Assembly (NCBI RefSeq): GCF_012276985.1
Contig: NZ_JAAXMM010000012.1
Span: forward strand, 1 to 64,000
Direction of reading: 5' to 3'
Length of the DNA: 64,000 nt
Source of the DNA: Agrobacterium sp. a22-2
GTDB lineage: Bacteria > Pseudomonadota > Alphaproteobacteria > Rhizobiales > Rhizobiaceae
The translations under genes were made by a program, and so were the position numbers. Positions 8,847-16,477 of the stretch are shown here, piece by piece. The notes below the pieces were generated by a model, which saw nothing but the letters and a program-made list of their open reading frames with translations, was not told the DNA's origin and made no database searches. Each line of letters begins with the position of its first letter. Position 1 is the stretch's first letter.

Positions 8847-9116
8847 ATGGAGTTCGAATTCGATCCCGCCAAGAGCGCCATGAAAAAGGAGAAGCACGGG
8901 ATCGATTTCGTGCGATCTCAAGATTTGTGGTATGATGATTACGGCGTTGATATAGATGTCGATCATCTGTTTGAGCCGAGGCGTATCAGGGTTGGGCTGA
9001 TCGACGGAAAGTTGTGGGCCGGTGTCTATACCTTGCGTGGAGAAGCTGTGCGGATCATTTCCGTCCGTCGTGCGAGAATTCAGGAAAGGCGTCGTTATGA
9101 AGACAATCAGCGCTGA
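8847..9116 (+). CDS. brnT: BrnT family ribonuclease toxin
   Basis: An 89-residue protein opening MEFEFDPAKS, the typical BrnT beginning. It has the K-x-H-GIDF segment (EKHGIDFVRSQDLW) and ends in RIISVRRARIQERRRYE, the conserved family C-terminus. BrnT toxins are RelE-like ribonucleases that slow growth. The gene overlaps brnA by 20 bases, the usual toxin-first order of this type II system. The frame continues 5 codons upstream, but ATG 8847 fits the family start. Confidence 0.9.
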   Translation: MEFEFDPAKSAMKKEKHGIDFVRSQDLWYDDYGVDIDVDHLFEPRRIRVGLIDGKLWAGVYTLRGEAVRIISVRRARIQERRRYEDNQR

Positions 9117-9345
9117 AGAATTCGACCGAAAGTTCGATGATGGCGAAGACATCAGCGACCATCTCGACTGGAGCAAAGCGACGCGGCCCAATCTGGAGCC
9201 GGTTTCGATGGCCGTTGTCGTGACACGCGGGACGATGCTGAGACTGGAAAAGCGCGCCAAGGACCTCGGGCTGTCGCGCGACGCCCTGGTGGAAGCGTGG
9301 CTTCGCGAAAAATTGGATAAAGCTTCGGCCGCTGCCGCCGAATAA
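9097..9345 (+). CDS. brnA: BrnA family antitoxin
   Basis: An 82-residue protein. The N-terminal half (ISAEEFDRKFDDGEDISDHLDW) is the toxin-binding acidic segment. The C-terminal half is a ribbon-helix-helix-like DNA-binding region (TMLRLEKRAKDLGLSRDALVEAWLREKL). ATG 9097 has AGGAAAGG upstream and lies inside the end of brnT. It should neutralise BrnT and repress the operon; no clear operator was identified before brnT. Confidence 0.9.
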   Translation: MKTISAEEFDRKFDDGEDISDHLDWSKATRPNLEPVSMAVVVTRGTMLRLEKRAKDLGLSRDALVEAWLREKLDKASAAAAE

Positions 9346-9449
9346 CCCCCTTGCGCGACGCAAAGCTGCGCGCTATCTATCGCCTCATGAAGATTTCGGG
9401 CAACCCAAATTCGACGTCCTTTGCCGCTGGCCGCATGCGCGCCGGCGCG

Positions 9450-9512
9450 ATGTCGTTTGCCCCACTCTCGCTTCTTCTCCTCGACCTTACGCGCGGTTGC
9501 CGGGTCCATTGA
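9450..9512 (+). CDS. Leucine-rich leader peptide of leuA
   Basis: A 20-residue open frame, MSFAPLSLLLLDLTRGCRVH. Six leucine codons fall within eight positions (9465-9488: CTC TCG CTT CTT CTC CTC GAC CTT), and the frame ends with TGA at 9510. It lies 150 bases before the leuA start in a 318-bp gap with no other gene. In-frame ATGs also exist at 9435 and 9387. A Leu-codon run in front of a leucine biosynthesis gene is the hallmark of ribosome-mediated attenuation. No strong Shine-Dalgarno was found at 9450, so the true start is uncertain. Confidence 0.75.
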   Translation: MSFAPLSLLLLDLTRGCRVH

Positions 9513-9554
9513 GGAGCGCCCGGCGGCCGGATAGCCGCTCGGCCATAGCTCCTC
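9477..9554 (+). promoter_or_regulatory. Competing RNA pairings of a putative leu attenuator
   Basis: GAGGAGC (9511-9517), directly overlapping the leader stop, can pair with CTCCTC inside the Leu codons (9477-9482). Alternatively it can pair with GCTCCTC at 9548-9554. The two pairings exclude each other. Inside the second hairpin lies a smaller stem, GCGGC (9523-9527)/GCCGC (9534-9538). No T-run follows, so classical intrinsic termination is not obvious. TCCTC (9550-9554) could also pair with GAGGA at 9649-9653, the leuA ribosome-binding site, which would allow translational control. The pairing is visible in the sequence; the mechanism is inferred. Confidence 0.6.
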
Positions 9555-9663
9555 GCACAATCATTCAAGACCGATAGCGCCCGACAAGGGCAGTATTTGC
9601 CATCGCCAAAGCAGGCGCGATGCGCTATGCGCGGGGCAAATGCGGAGAGAGGAAGCCAAGACG

Positions 9664-11391
9664 ATGATCGTAAAGACCCATTCCGTGAAGCAGGGCATGC
9701 CGGATGCTTCGCAGAAGTACCGTGCCTATCCGCAGATCGATATTTCCGACCGCACCTGGCCGTCGAAGACCATTACCAAGGCGCCGATCTGGTGTTCGGT
9801 CGACCTGCGCGACGGCAATCAGTCGCTGGTCAACCCGATGGGCCACGACCGCAAGGCGCGCATGTTCCAGCTGTTGCTCGACATGGGTTTCAAGGAAATC
9901 GAGATCGGTTTCCCGTCGGCCTCGCAGACCGATTTCGATTTTGCCCGCTGGTGCGTGGAAGAGGGCAATGTGCCGGCCGACGTGTCGTTGCAGGTGCTGG
10001 TGCAGTGCCGGCCGGAACTGATCACGCGGACCTTCGAGGCGCTGGAAGGGGCCAAGCGGCCGATCATCCATTTCTACAATTCGACCTCCGAGCTGCAGCG
10101 CCGCGTGGTGTTCGGCAAGGATGTGCCCGGCATCAAGCAGATTGCCGTCGATGCCGCCAAGATGATCACCGAGATGGCGGCGAAGGCCGCGACGAAGGAC
10201 AATGGCGGCTTCCGCTTCGAATATTCCCCGGAAAGCTTTACCGGCACGGAACTGGACGTGGCATTGGAGATTTCCAATGCGGTGATCGAGATCATCCAGC
10301 CGACGCCTGACAACAAGCTGATCCTCAACCTGCCCTCGACGGTCGAGATGGCGACGCCGAACATCTATGCCGACCAGATCGAATGGATGTGCCGCAATAT
10401 TCACAACCGCGAAAACGTCATCATCTCGCTGCATCCCCACAACGACCGCGGCACCGGAATCGCGGCGACCGAGCTGGCGCTGATGGCCGGCGCCGACCGG
10501 GTCGAAGGCACGCTGTTCGGCAATGGCGAGCGCACCGGCAATGTCGACGTGGTGACGCTGGCGCTCAACATGTATACGCAGGGCATCGACCCGAAGCTGG
10601 ACTGCTCGGATATCGAGCGGATCAAGGCGGTCTATGAATATTCCAACGAGATGACCATTCCGGAGCGCCACCCTTACGTCGGCGAATTGGTCTATACGGC
10701 CTTTTCCGGCTCGCATCAGGACGCGATCAACAAGGGCATGAAGGCGATCCGCAAGGCCAATTCGCCGCTGTGGGAAGTGCCGTATCTGCCGATCGACCCC
10801 CAGGATGTCGGACGCTCCTACGAGGCGATCATCCGCATCAATTCGCAGTCGGGCAAGGGCGGCATTGCCTATATCCTGCAGGAGGATTACGGCATCAACC
10901 TGCCGCGCGCCCTGCAGGTGGAGTTCCGCGAGGAGATCCAGCGCATTACCGACGACGAGGGCGTGGAGCTGCCATCGAAGCGGATCTACGAGCAGTTCAT
11001 CCGCTCCTATGTCGACCAGCCCGACGCCCGCCTGAAATATGTCGACCACCACACCTATCCCGATACCGAGCATCGCGGCATGCGGATCGTGGCGGCCGAG
11101 ATCACCGACCGGGGCGAGACCAAGCGCATCGAGGGCAGGGGCACCGGCCCGATCGACGGCTTCATCAACGCGCTGTCGACCTATCTCGGCGTCGAGATGT
11201 CGGTGCGGGATTATTCCGAGCATTCGCTGCAGCACGGCTCGAACGCGGCGGCGATCGCCTATGTCGAGATCGACCATCCGGGCGGCAAGCTGTTCGGCGC
11301 GGGGATCAACACCAATATCGTCGCGGCTTCTCTCGAGGCCATCGTCTCGGCGGCCAACCGGGTGCTCGAGACGCGTAACGCCAAGGCTTGA
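9664..11391 (+). CDS. leuA: 2-isopropylmalate synthase
   Basis: A 575-residue enzyme of the long LeuA class. It condenses acetyl-CoA with 2-ketoisovalerate in the first committed step of leucine synthesis. The N-terminal TIM barrel shows WCSVDLRDGNQSL, GFKEIEIGFPSASQTDFDF, and the metal-binding HPHNDRGTGIAATELAL with GNGERTGNVD. The C-terminal part (about residues 430-570) is the leucine-sensing regulatory domain. ATG 9664 has AGAGGAAG about 7-15 bases upstream; ATG 9640 would start inside that site. The leucine-rich leader upstream suggests attenuation in addition to feedback inhibition. Confidence 0.97.
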   Translation: MIVKTHSVKQGMPDASQKYRAYPQIDISDRTWPSKTITKAPIWCSVDLRDGNQSLVNPMGHDRKARMFQLLLDMGFKEIEIGFPSASQTDFDFARWCVEEGNVPADVSLQVLVQCRPELITRTFEALEGAKRPIIHFYNSTSELQRRVVFGKDVPGIKQIAVDAAKMITEMAAKAATKDNGGFRFEYSPESFTGTELDVALEISNAVIEIIQPTPDNKLILNLPSTVEMATPNIYADQIEWMCRNIHNRENVIISLHPHNDRGTGIAATELALMAGADRVEGTLFGNGERTGNVDVVTLALNMYTQGIDPKLDCSDIERIKAVYEYSNEMTIPERHPYVGELVYTAFSGSHQDAINKGMKAIRKANSPLWEVPYLPIDPQDVGRSYEAIIRINSQSGKGGIAYILQEDYGINLPRALQVEFREEIQRITDDEGVELPSKRIYEQFIRSYVDQPDARLKYVDHHTYPDTEHRGMRIVAAEITDRGETKRIEGRGTGPIDGFINALSTYLGVEMSVRDYSEHSLQHGSNAAAIAYVEIDHPGGKLFGAGINTNIVAASLEAIVSAANRVLETRNAKA

Positions 11392-11395
11392 ACCG

Positions 11396-12178
11396 GTGGC
11401 GCTTGCCGCGATCATGCGGGGTGACAGCCAGGCGGCAGCGCCTCTGGTGCTGCTGCATGGCTTTGGCGGCGGGGCTCACGTCTGGCGCGAGGTGATGGCC
11501 GGATTGCCTAGAGGTGCTCCGGTCATCGCCTATGATCTTCCGGGCCATGGCGGTTCGCTGCGTGAGGACGGTATCGGCGGTGCCGGGCGCATGGCCAAGG
11601 CGGTGCTCATCGATCTCGAGCGGCGCGGCGTGGCACGGTGTCATGTCGCCGGCCATTCGCTGGGCGGTGCGACCGCGGCGCTGATGGCGCTTCGCGAACC
11701 ACAGCGGGTGAAAAGCCTTACTCTGTTGGCGCCGGGCGGCTTTGGACCTGATATCCACCATCGGGCGCTTGCCGATTATGCCTTTGCCGACAGCGCGGCG
11801 GCGCTTCAAACGGCGCTGCAGGCCATGACCGATCCCGGCTTTCGCTTTGGCGAGGAGGCGGTGCGGACCCTGTGGGCGGCACGGCAGGTGCCGGGCGCCC
11901 GTGAGGCACTTCGGCAGGTATTCGAGGCAATCCTTGCCGGCTCGCCGCCTGACGACCGGCGGCAGGGCACGCTGCCGCTCGCCGAGCTCGGCCGGCTCTC
12001 CATGCCCTGCCATATCCTCTGGGGTCTTAAGGATGGCATCCTGCCGGTGGCACAGGCCGACGGCCTGCCGGAGGCCATCACCGTCGAGCGCATCGCCGGC
12101 GCTGGCCATATGCTGATCGACGAATGCCCTGATCGGGTCACGCAGATCCTGCGCGCTGCGCTGGCCGTAGGCGACTGA
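11396..12178 (+). CDS. Alpha/beta fold hydrolase
   Basis: A 260-residue alpha/beta hydrolase: oxyanion-hole motif LLHGFGGGAHVW, GHGGS, nucleophile GHSLGGATAAL, acid in GLKDGILP, and catalytic His in GAGHMLIDE. The core resembles acyltransferase/dihydrolipoamide-associated hydrolases such as AcoC, but no such operon is present. It begins with GTG at 11396, only 4 bases after the leuA stop; ATG 11414 is an alternative. It may be co-transcribed with leuA. The substrate is unknown. Confidence 0.8.
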   Translation: MALAAIMRGDSQAAAPLVLLHGFGGGAHVWREVMAGLPRGAPVIAYDLPGHGGSLREDGIGGAGRMAKAVLIDLERRGVARCHVAGHSLGGATAALMALREPQRVKSLTLLAPGGFGPDIHHRALADYAFADSAAALQTALQAMTDPGFRFGEEAVRTLWAARQVPGAREALRQVFEAILAGSPPDDRRQGTLPLAELGRLSMPCHILWGLKDGILPVAQADGLPEAITVERIAGAGHMLIDECPDRVTQILRAALAVGD

Positions 12179-13084
12179 TCAGCCGAGGAGCAACTGGTGA
12201 TGCTGGCGGCTCATGTTGGCGGCCGCATCCATGCCGAAACGCTCCCAGTCCAGCTTCCAAGCATCGGCGTGGCCGGAGATCGAGAACAGGTTGTAGGCGG
12301 CGGGAGGCTTGTGGCCGCCGGGTCCCTGCGAGGCCGAGGCGATGCCGACGATTGGAACGCGCTTGCCGTGGCTTTCCAGCCAGTAGAGCGTGTTCAGGTG
12401 GGTATGGCCGTGCAGGACCAGTTCGGCGCCGCCGGTCGAGATGGCGGCGGCAAAGCGGCGGATGCCGATCATGCGCTTGTGGCTCGAAGCGGCGCCGCGG
12501 ATCGGCGGATGATGGATCATCACGACGCGAAACAGGCCTTCCTTGCCGGCGGCCTTCAGCAGTTCGGCGGTCTCGCGGGCCTGGCGGGCGCCGAAATAGC
12601 CGCTGGCCGAAAAGGGCGGGGTGGCGATCGAGGTGGAACAGCCGATCATCGCCACGGGCCCGCGCCGGCGGATGGTCGGGAAGAGCTTGAAGTCTTTTTC
12701 CCAGATCAGCGGATCGTCGTCGCCGCGCACGAAATCGTACCAGGCGCTCATCGCCTTGTCGTGGGCACCGGGCACATAGGCGTCGTGATTGCCGGGCACC
12801 ACGGATGTCTGCAAGGGCCCGCCGGTATCCTGCAGCCATTTCGCCGCCATGCGGATCTCGATCCCGGAGGCGAGGTTGACGAGATCGCCGGTAATGGCCA
12901 AATGGTCAGGTTCGCGGGCCCGCATGTCGGCGATCAGCAGGTCGAGCGTGTTGGTGATCATGTGCTTGGCGCGATTGCGGTGCCAGTTGACGTAGCCGGT
13001 GATGCGCTTGGAAGCCAGTTCGCGGAAGGTCAGGCTGGGGAGAGGCCCGAGGTGGATATCGGATATATGCGCGAGCTTGAACAT
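12179..13084 (-). CDS. Metallophosphoesterase (calcineurin-like)
   Basis: A 301-residue protein with the full metallophosphoesterase motif set: AHISDIHLG, AITGDLVNL, PGNHDAY, VVMIHHPP and LHGHTHLN. These residues bind a two-metal centre. The family cleaves phosphomonoesters or diesters; a cAMP-phosphodiesterase-like role is possible but not shown. Start 13084 (MFKLAHIS) puts the first motif at the N-terminus, as usual. The stop codon abuts the stop of the convergent hydrolase. It diverges from the Nudix gene with 41 bp between. Confidence 0.85.
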   Translation of the reverse strand: MFKLAHISDIHLGPLPSLTFRELASKRITGYVNWHRNRAKHMITNTLDLLIADMRAREPDHLAITGDLVNLASGIEIRMAAKWLQDTGGPLQTSVVPGNHDAYVPGAHDKAMSAWYDFVRGDDDPLIWEKDFKLFPTIRRRGPVAMIGCSTSIATPPFSASGYFGARQARETAELLKAAGKEGLFRVVMIHHPPIRGAASSHKRMIGIRRFAAAISTGGAELVLHGHTHLNTLYWLESHGKRVPIVGIASASQGPGGHKPPAAYNLFSISGHADAWKLDWERFGMDAAANMSRQHHQLLLG

Positions 13085-13125
13085 GGCGCCAGTCTTAAAG
13101 ATGTGTCCGATGGGGGGCAAGCACA

Positions 13126-13617
13126 ATGAGTGACGACAATCGGAACGACGAGGTCCGCGGCCGCGGCTCGCGCCTTCTGATGGGCGTGCTGCATCGCTAT
13201 TTCGCCCTGTCGCGCGGCATGACGATGGGGGTGCGTGCCGCCTGTTTCGACGCCGAAGGCCGGGTGTTTCTGGTGCGCCATACCTATGTGCCGGGCTGGT
13301 ATCTGCCCGGCGGCGGCATCGAGCGGCACGAGACGGCGGGGCAGGCTTTGTCCAAGGAATTGCGGGAAGAGGGTAACCTGGAAATGACCGCCGTGCCCGA
13401 ACTCTTCCACATTTATTACAACAGCCGCGTCAGCAAACGCGACCATGTGCTGCTCTACCGGGTCAATGTCATCCAGACCGCGCCGCGCCCGCCGGACCGC
13501 GAAATCGCCGAATGCGGCTTCTTCGATCCGCTCGACCTGCCGGACGGGGCGACGACCGCGACGCGCAAGCGCCTTGCCGAATTGCGCGGCGAGATCACGC
13601 GCTCCGAGATCTGGTAA
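13126..13617 (+). CDS. Nudix hydrolase
   Basis: A 163-residue protein with a Nudix box beginning at GGGIERHETAGQALSKELREE. The box departs from consensus: Lys replaces the usual Arg before EL, and GN stands where the xG follows EE. The catalytic EE pair is kept. The central MTMGVRAACFDAEGRVFLVRH is the typical lead strand. The substrate is unknown. Its 3' end overlaps the convergent glutathionyl-hydroquinone reductase gene by 23 bp. Confidence 0.85.
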   Translation: MSDDNRNDEVRGRGSRLLMGVLHRYFALSRGMTMGVRAACFDAEGRVFLVRHTYVPGWYLPGGGIERHETAGQALSKELREEGNLEMTAVPELFHIYYNSRVSKRDHVLLYRVNVIQTAPRPPDREIAECGFFDPLDLPDGATTATRKRLAELRGEITRSEIW

Positions 13618-14590
13618 GCGTCAAGCGGCTGTGCGGCCGATCAAGGTCCAGCAGCGGGCCGGCGGGCACCACACCGGTCGGGTTGATGGTCTTGTGGCTG
13701 CGGTAATAGTGATCCTTGATGTGCTGCATGTTGACCGTGCCGGCGACGCCGGGCGTCTGGTAGAGGTCGCGCAGATAGGCCTGCAGGGCCGGATAGTCGG
13801 CGATGCGGCGCAGATTGCACTTGAAATGCCCGACATAGACCGGATCGAAGCGCACCAGCGTGGTGAACAGCCGCCAGTCGGCTTCCGTCAGGGCGTCGCC
13901 GAACAGGTAACGCTGCGTGGAGAGCCGCTGTTCCAGCCAGTCCAGCGTCTCGAACAGCGGGTAGACCGCGCTCTCATAGGCGGCCTGGGTGGTGGCGAAA
14001 CCCGCCTTGTAGACGCCGTTGTTGACGGTGTCGTAGATGCGGGTGTTGATCGCATCGATCTCAGCATGCAATGCCTGCGGGTGGAAATCGGCGGTCGATC
14101 CGGTGATGCCATCAAAGGCGCTGTTGAACATGCGGATGATGTCGGCGGATTCGTTGGAGACGATGGTATTGGTCTGCTTGTCCCACAGAACAGGCACGGT
14201 GACGCGGCCGGAATAGGATGGGTCGGCCTTCACATAGACCTGCCAGAGCGTGGATGAGCCGAACAGATGGTCGACGGTGCCGCCATCGCGCTCGTGGAAT
14301 TCCCAACCGTTTTCGAGCATCAGCGGATCGACAACCGAGACCGAAACCAGGTCTTCGAGGCCTTTCAGCTTGCGGAAGATCAGGGTGCGATGCGCCCAGG
14401 GACAGGCCAGCGAGACATAGAGGTGATAGCGTCCGGCCTCGGCCTTGAAACCGCCCTTGCCGGTCGGCCCCGGCTCGCCATTGGCGGTGACCCAGTTGCG
14501 GAAGATCGAGGCGCCGCGGCGGAAATGGCCTTCGGTCGATTTCGTGTCATACCAGACGTCGTGCCAGACGCCTTCCACCAACATGCCCAT
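13595..14590 (-). CDS. Glutathionyl-hydroquinone reductase (Xi-class GST, YqjG/ECM4 type)
   Basis: A 331-residue glutathione transferase. The catalytic Cys is in SLACPWAHRTLI, and SNESADIIRMFN forms the glutathione-binding part of the thioredoxin domain. A longer helical C-terminal domain (RYLFGDALTEADWRLFTTLVRFDPVY) follows. Enzymes of this class reduce glutathionyl-hydroquinones and protect against quinones. Start 14590 has GAAGGA about 9 bases upstream; 14584 is also possible. It is monocistronic and overlaps the Nudix gene tail to tail. Confidence 0.9.
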   Translation of the reverse strand: MGMLVEGVWHDVWYDTKSTEGHFRRGASIFRNWVTANGEPGPTGKGGFKAEAGRYHLYVSLACPWAHRTLIFRKLKGLEDLVSVSVVDPLMLENGWEFHERDGGTVDHLFGSSTLWQVYVKADPSYSGRVTVPVLWDKQTNTIVSNESADIIRMFNSAFDGITGSTADFHPQALHAEIDAINTRIYDTVNNGVYKAGFATTQAAYESAVYPLFETLDWLEQRLSTQRYLFGDALTEADWRLFTTLVRFDPVYVGHFKCNLRRIADYPALQAYLRDLYQTPGVAGTVNMQHIKDHYYRSHKTINPTGVVPAGPLLDLDRPHSRLTLTRSRSA

Positions 14591-14853
14591 GGCGCTGTCC
14601 TTCGGTTGGTTGTTTTCGTTGCATCTTACATACGGCGGCCAGCGCAGATTGCGAGACGCCAAAGGATGAACAGTGCGTTTTTCCATTGGACGCCAGCGGA
14701 ATTAGTTGCTATTCGCATCGACGCAAATTTGGAATCCTAGACCGATGCTCGACAACCGGAACCCGCGACGACGCTGAAGCTGCTTGAACGCCTGTCACAA
14801 CGGCGCTTTCGAGACCCATCCTTCCTGTCCGCATTTCTGGTTCCGGTCCTTTC

Positions 14854-15357
14854 ATGAACAATCACGCGCTTGTCTACCTCACCGAGGATGCGTCCCATGA
14901 CGCCATCATCGAGCATATCAACGAAGAAGCCTTTGGCCCTGGCCGGCTGGCGCGGGCAGCCGCCCGCATTCGCGAGCAGGGACCGCATGACCGCTCGCTG
15001 TCCTTCATCTGTGCCGACGACGGGGAAACCATCGCCTCGGTGCGCATGACGGCCGTCGATGCCGGCGGGGTCAAGGGGCATCTGCTGGGGCCGCTGGCGG
15101 TCCGCCCGTCCCACAAGAACCAGGGCATCGGCCGCGAACTGGTGCGCATCGCCGTCGACGCGGCACGTCGCGCCGGCTCCGAGGCGGTGATCCTGGTCGG
15201 CGACCCGCCCTATTACATGCCGCTCGGCTTTGAAAAGGTCGCCTATGCGGCGCTGGATTTCCCAGGCCCCGTCGATCCGGCCCGGGTTCTGGTCGTGCCG
15301 CTTACCGGCGATGTGCATATCAGGCTGAAGGGCAAGATCGCCTGGCGGCAGCGGTGA
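14854..15357 (+). CDS. GNAT family N-acetyltransferase (YhbS-like)
   Basis: A 167-residue acetyltransferase. It has the acetyl-CoA-binding motif PLAVRPSHKNQGIGRELVRIAVDAAR and the later GDPPYYMPLGFEKV of the YhbS-like subgroup. The target is unknown. A strong hairpin terminator follows 13 bases after the stop. Confidence 0.85.
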   Translation: MNNHALVYLTEDASHDAIIEHINEEAFGPGRLARAAARIREQGPHDRSLSFICADDGETIASVRMTAVDAGGVKGHLLGPLAVRPSHKNQGIGRELVRIAVDAARRAGSEAVILVGDPPYYMPLGFEKVAYAALDFPGPVDPARVLVVPLTGDVHIRLKGKIAWRQR

Positions 15358-15370
15358 GAGTTGAGATAAG

Positions 15371-15402
15371 CCGGGCGGCCGCGAAGGGCCGCCCGGATTG
15401 TC
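15371..15402. terminator. Bidirectional terminator between GNAT and MBL-fold genes
   Basis: A perfect 10-bp stem CCGGGCGGCC (15371-15380)/GGCCGCCCGG (15387-15396) with a 6-base loop. A T-rich tail follows on the plus side. It sits between two convergent genes and can serve both. Confidence 0.8.
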
Positions 15403-15405
15403 GTT

Positions 15406-16380
15406 TCAGAGCGTCGAGTCGTAGTTGATCGGCACCCAGTCGAACTGGATGTCGTCGCGCCTGACATGGCCGATGCCGGGAAAGGCGAGATGGGCGCCGG
15501 CGACGAGGTAGCCCTCCGCCACTGCCTCATCGAAGGCCTTGGCCCGTGCGGCAATCGCGGCGTCCTTGTCGTGATCGAATTCGATGGCCACATCCGGCTG
15601 GTCGAACTGCAGGACGTCGCCATGGGTGATGTCGCCCCAGAAGACGATCTTGCTGCCCTTACTTTCCACGACGATGGCGCTGTGGCCCGCCGTATGGCCG
15701 GCCCTGAGGATCGATCCGAAGCCCGGCAGGACATCGCCGTCGTCGGCGAAGGTCTCGAAGCGGCCCGCCTCGATATAGGGCGTCAGGGCGGCATGGGCTT
15801 CGGCGAACTGCGTCTTGATCGCGTCCGGCGCCTTCTGCCGTTCGGCAGGATCCTGCCAGAAGGCTGCCTCGCGCTTGTTGACGTGCAGGGTGGCATTCTC
15901 AAAGACGCGCTTGCCATCGATGGCCAGACCGCCGGAATGGTCGGTGTGGACATGGGTGAGGATGACGTCATCGATGTCGGCGGCGCGATAGCCGGAGGCC
16001 TCGATATTGGCGACGAGATGGCCGAGCGAAGGTCCAAAATAGTTGCCGGTGCCGGCGTCGATCAGGACAAGCTTCTCGCCTGTGTTGACCAGGAAGGCAT
16101 TGACGGAGGTCTCGGTGGGGCTGCCCTGGAAGGCGGCGGCAAGGGCGGCTGTGGCCTCCTTCTCGGTGGTGTTTTTGTAAAGCTTGGCCAGCGGCAGGGA
16201 AATGGTGCCGTCGGACAGGGCCGTCACTTCGACCGCGCCGAGGTTGAGGCGATAGAAGGCCGGCGCCTGGCGCGCCGCAAACGGTGCCTTGGCATGGGCC
16301 GACAGGGGCAGGCTGGTCGCGGCGCCGGCGGCCAGCACCGCAGTGCCGGCGGTTTTGAGAATGGATCGACGTGTGTGCAT
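15406..16380 (-). CDS. MBL-fold metallo-hydrolase with Tat-like signal
   Basis: A 324-residue protein. The N-terminus MHTRRSILKTAGTAVLAAGA looks like a twin-arginine signal with a cleavage region near AHA, so it is likely periplasmic. The metallo-beta-lactamase fold motifs are present: VHTDHSGG (HxHxDH), AGHTAGHSAI and FWGDITHG. Relatives include quorum-signal lactonases and periplasmic hydrolases, but the substrate cannot be told. It is divergent from a LysR-type regulator, with an inverted repeat in between that may be the shared operator. Confidence 0.85.
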   Translation of the reverse strand: MHTRRSILKTAGTAVLAAGAATSLPLSAHAKAPFAARQAPAFYRLNLGAVEVTALSDGTISLPLAKLYKNTTEKEATAALAAAFQGSPTETSVNAFLVNTGEKLVLIDAGTGNYFGPSLGHLVANIEASGYRAADIDDVILTHVHTDHSGGLAIDGKRVFENATLHVNKREAAFWQDPAERQKAPDAIKTQFAEAHAALTPYIEAGRFETFADDGDVLPGFGSILRAGHTAGHSAIVVESKGSKIVFWGDITHGDVLQFDQPDVAIEFDHDKDAAIAARAKAFDEAVAEGYLVAGAHLAFPGIGHVRRDDIQFDWVPINYDSTL

Positions 16381-16417
16381 GGTGGCACTCCCGATTGTTC
16401 GATGTGACGAGGCGGCC

Positions 16418-16434
16418 TTGCAAGAACCTTGCAA
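16418..16434. promoter_or_regulatory. Candidate LysR operator
   Basis: TTGCAAGAACCTTGCAA is a perfect 7-bp inverted repeat with a 3-base spacer. It lies in the 97-bp divergent gap between the MBL-fold gene and the LysR gene. The position and symmetry suit binding of the regulator. It is not the strict T-N11-A form, so this is an inference. Confidence 0.5.
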
Positions 16435-16477
16435 ACAGGTATCTATGACTGGGTCAGCAATCAAATCGATACGGCTC

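Noticed and set aside
9377..9568. A leftward 63-codon frame covering the leu leader
   Set aside because: It contains the reverse of the Leu codon run and has no family resemblance; the rightward leader explains the region better.
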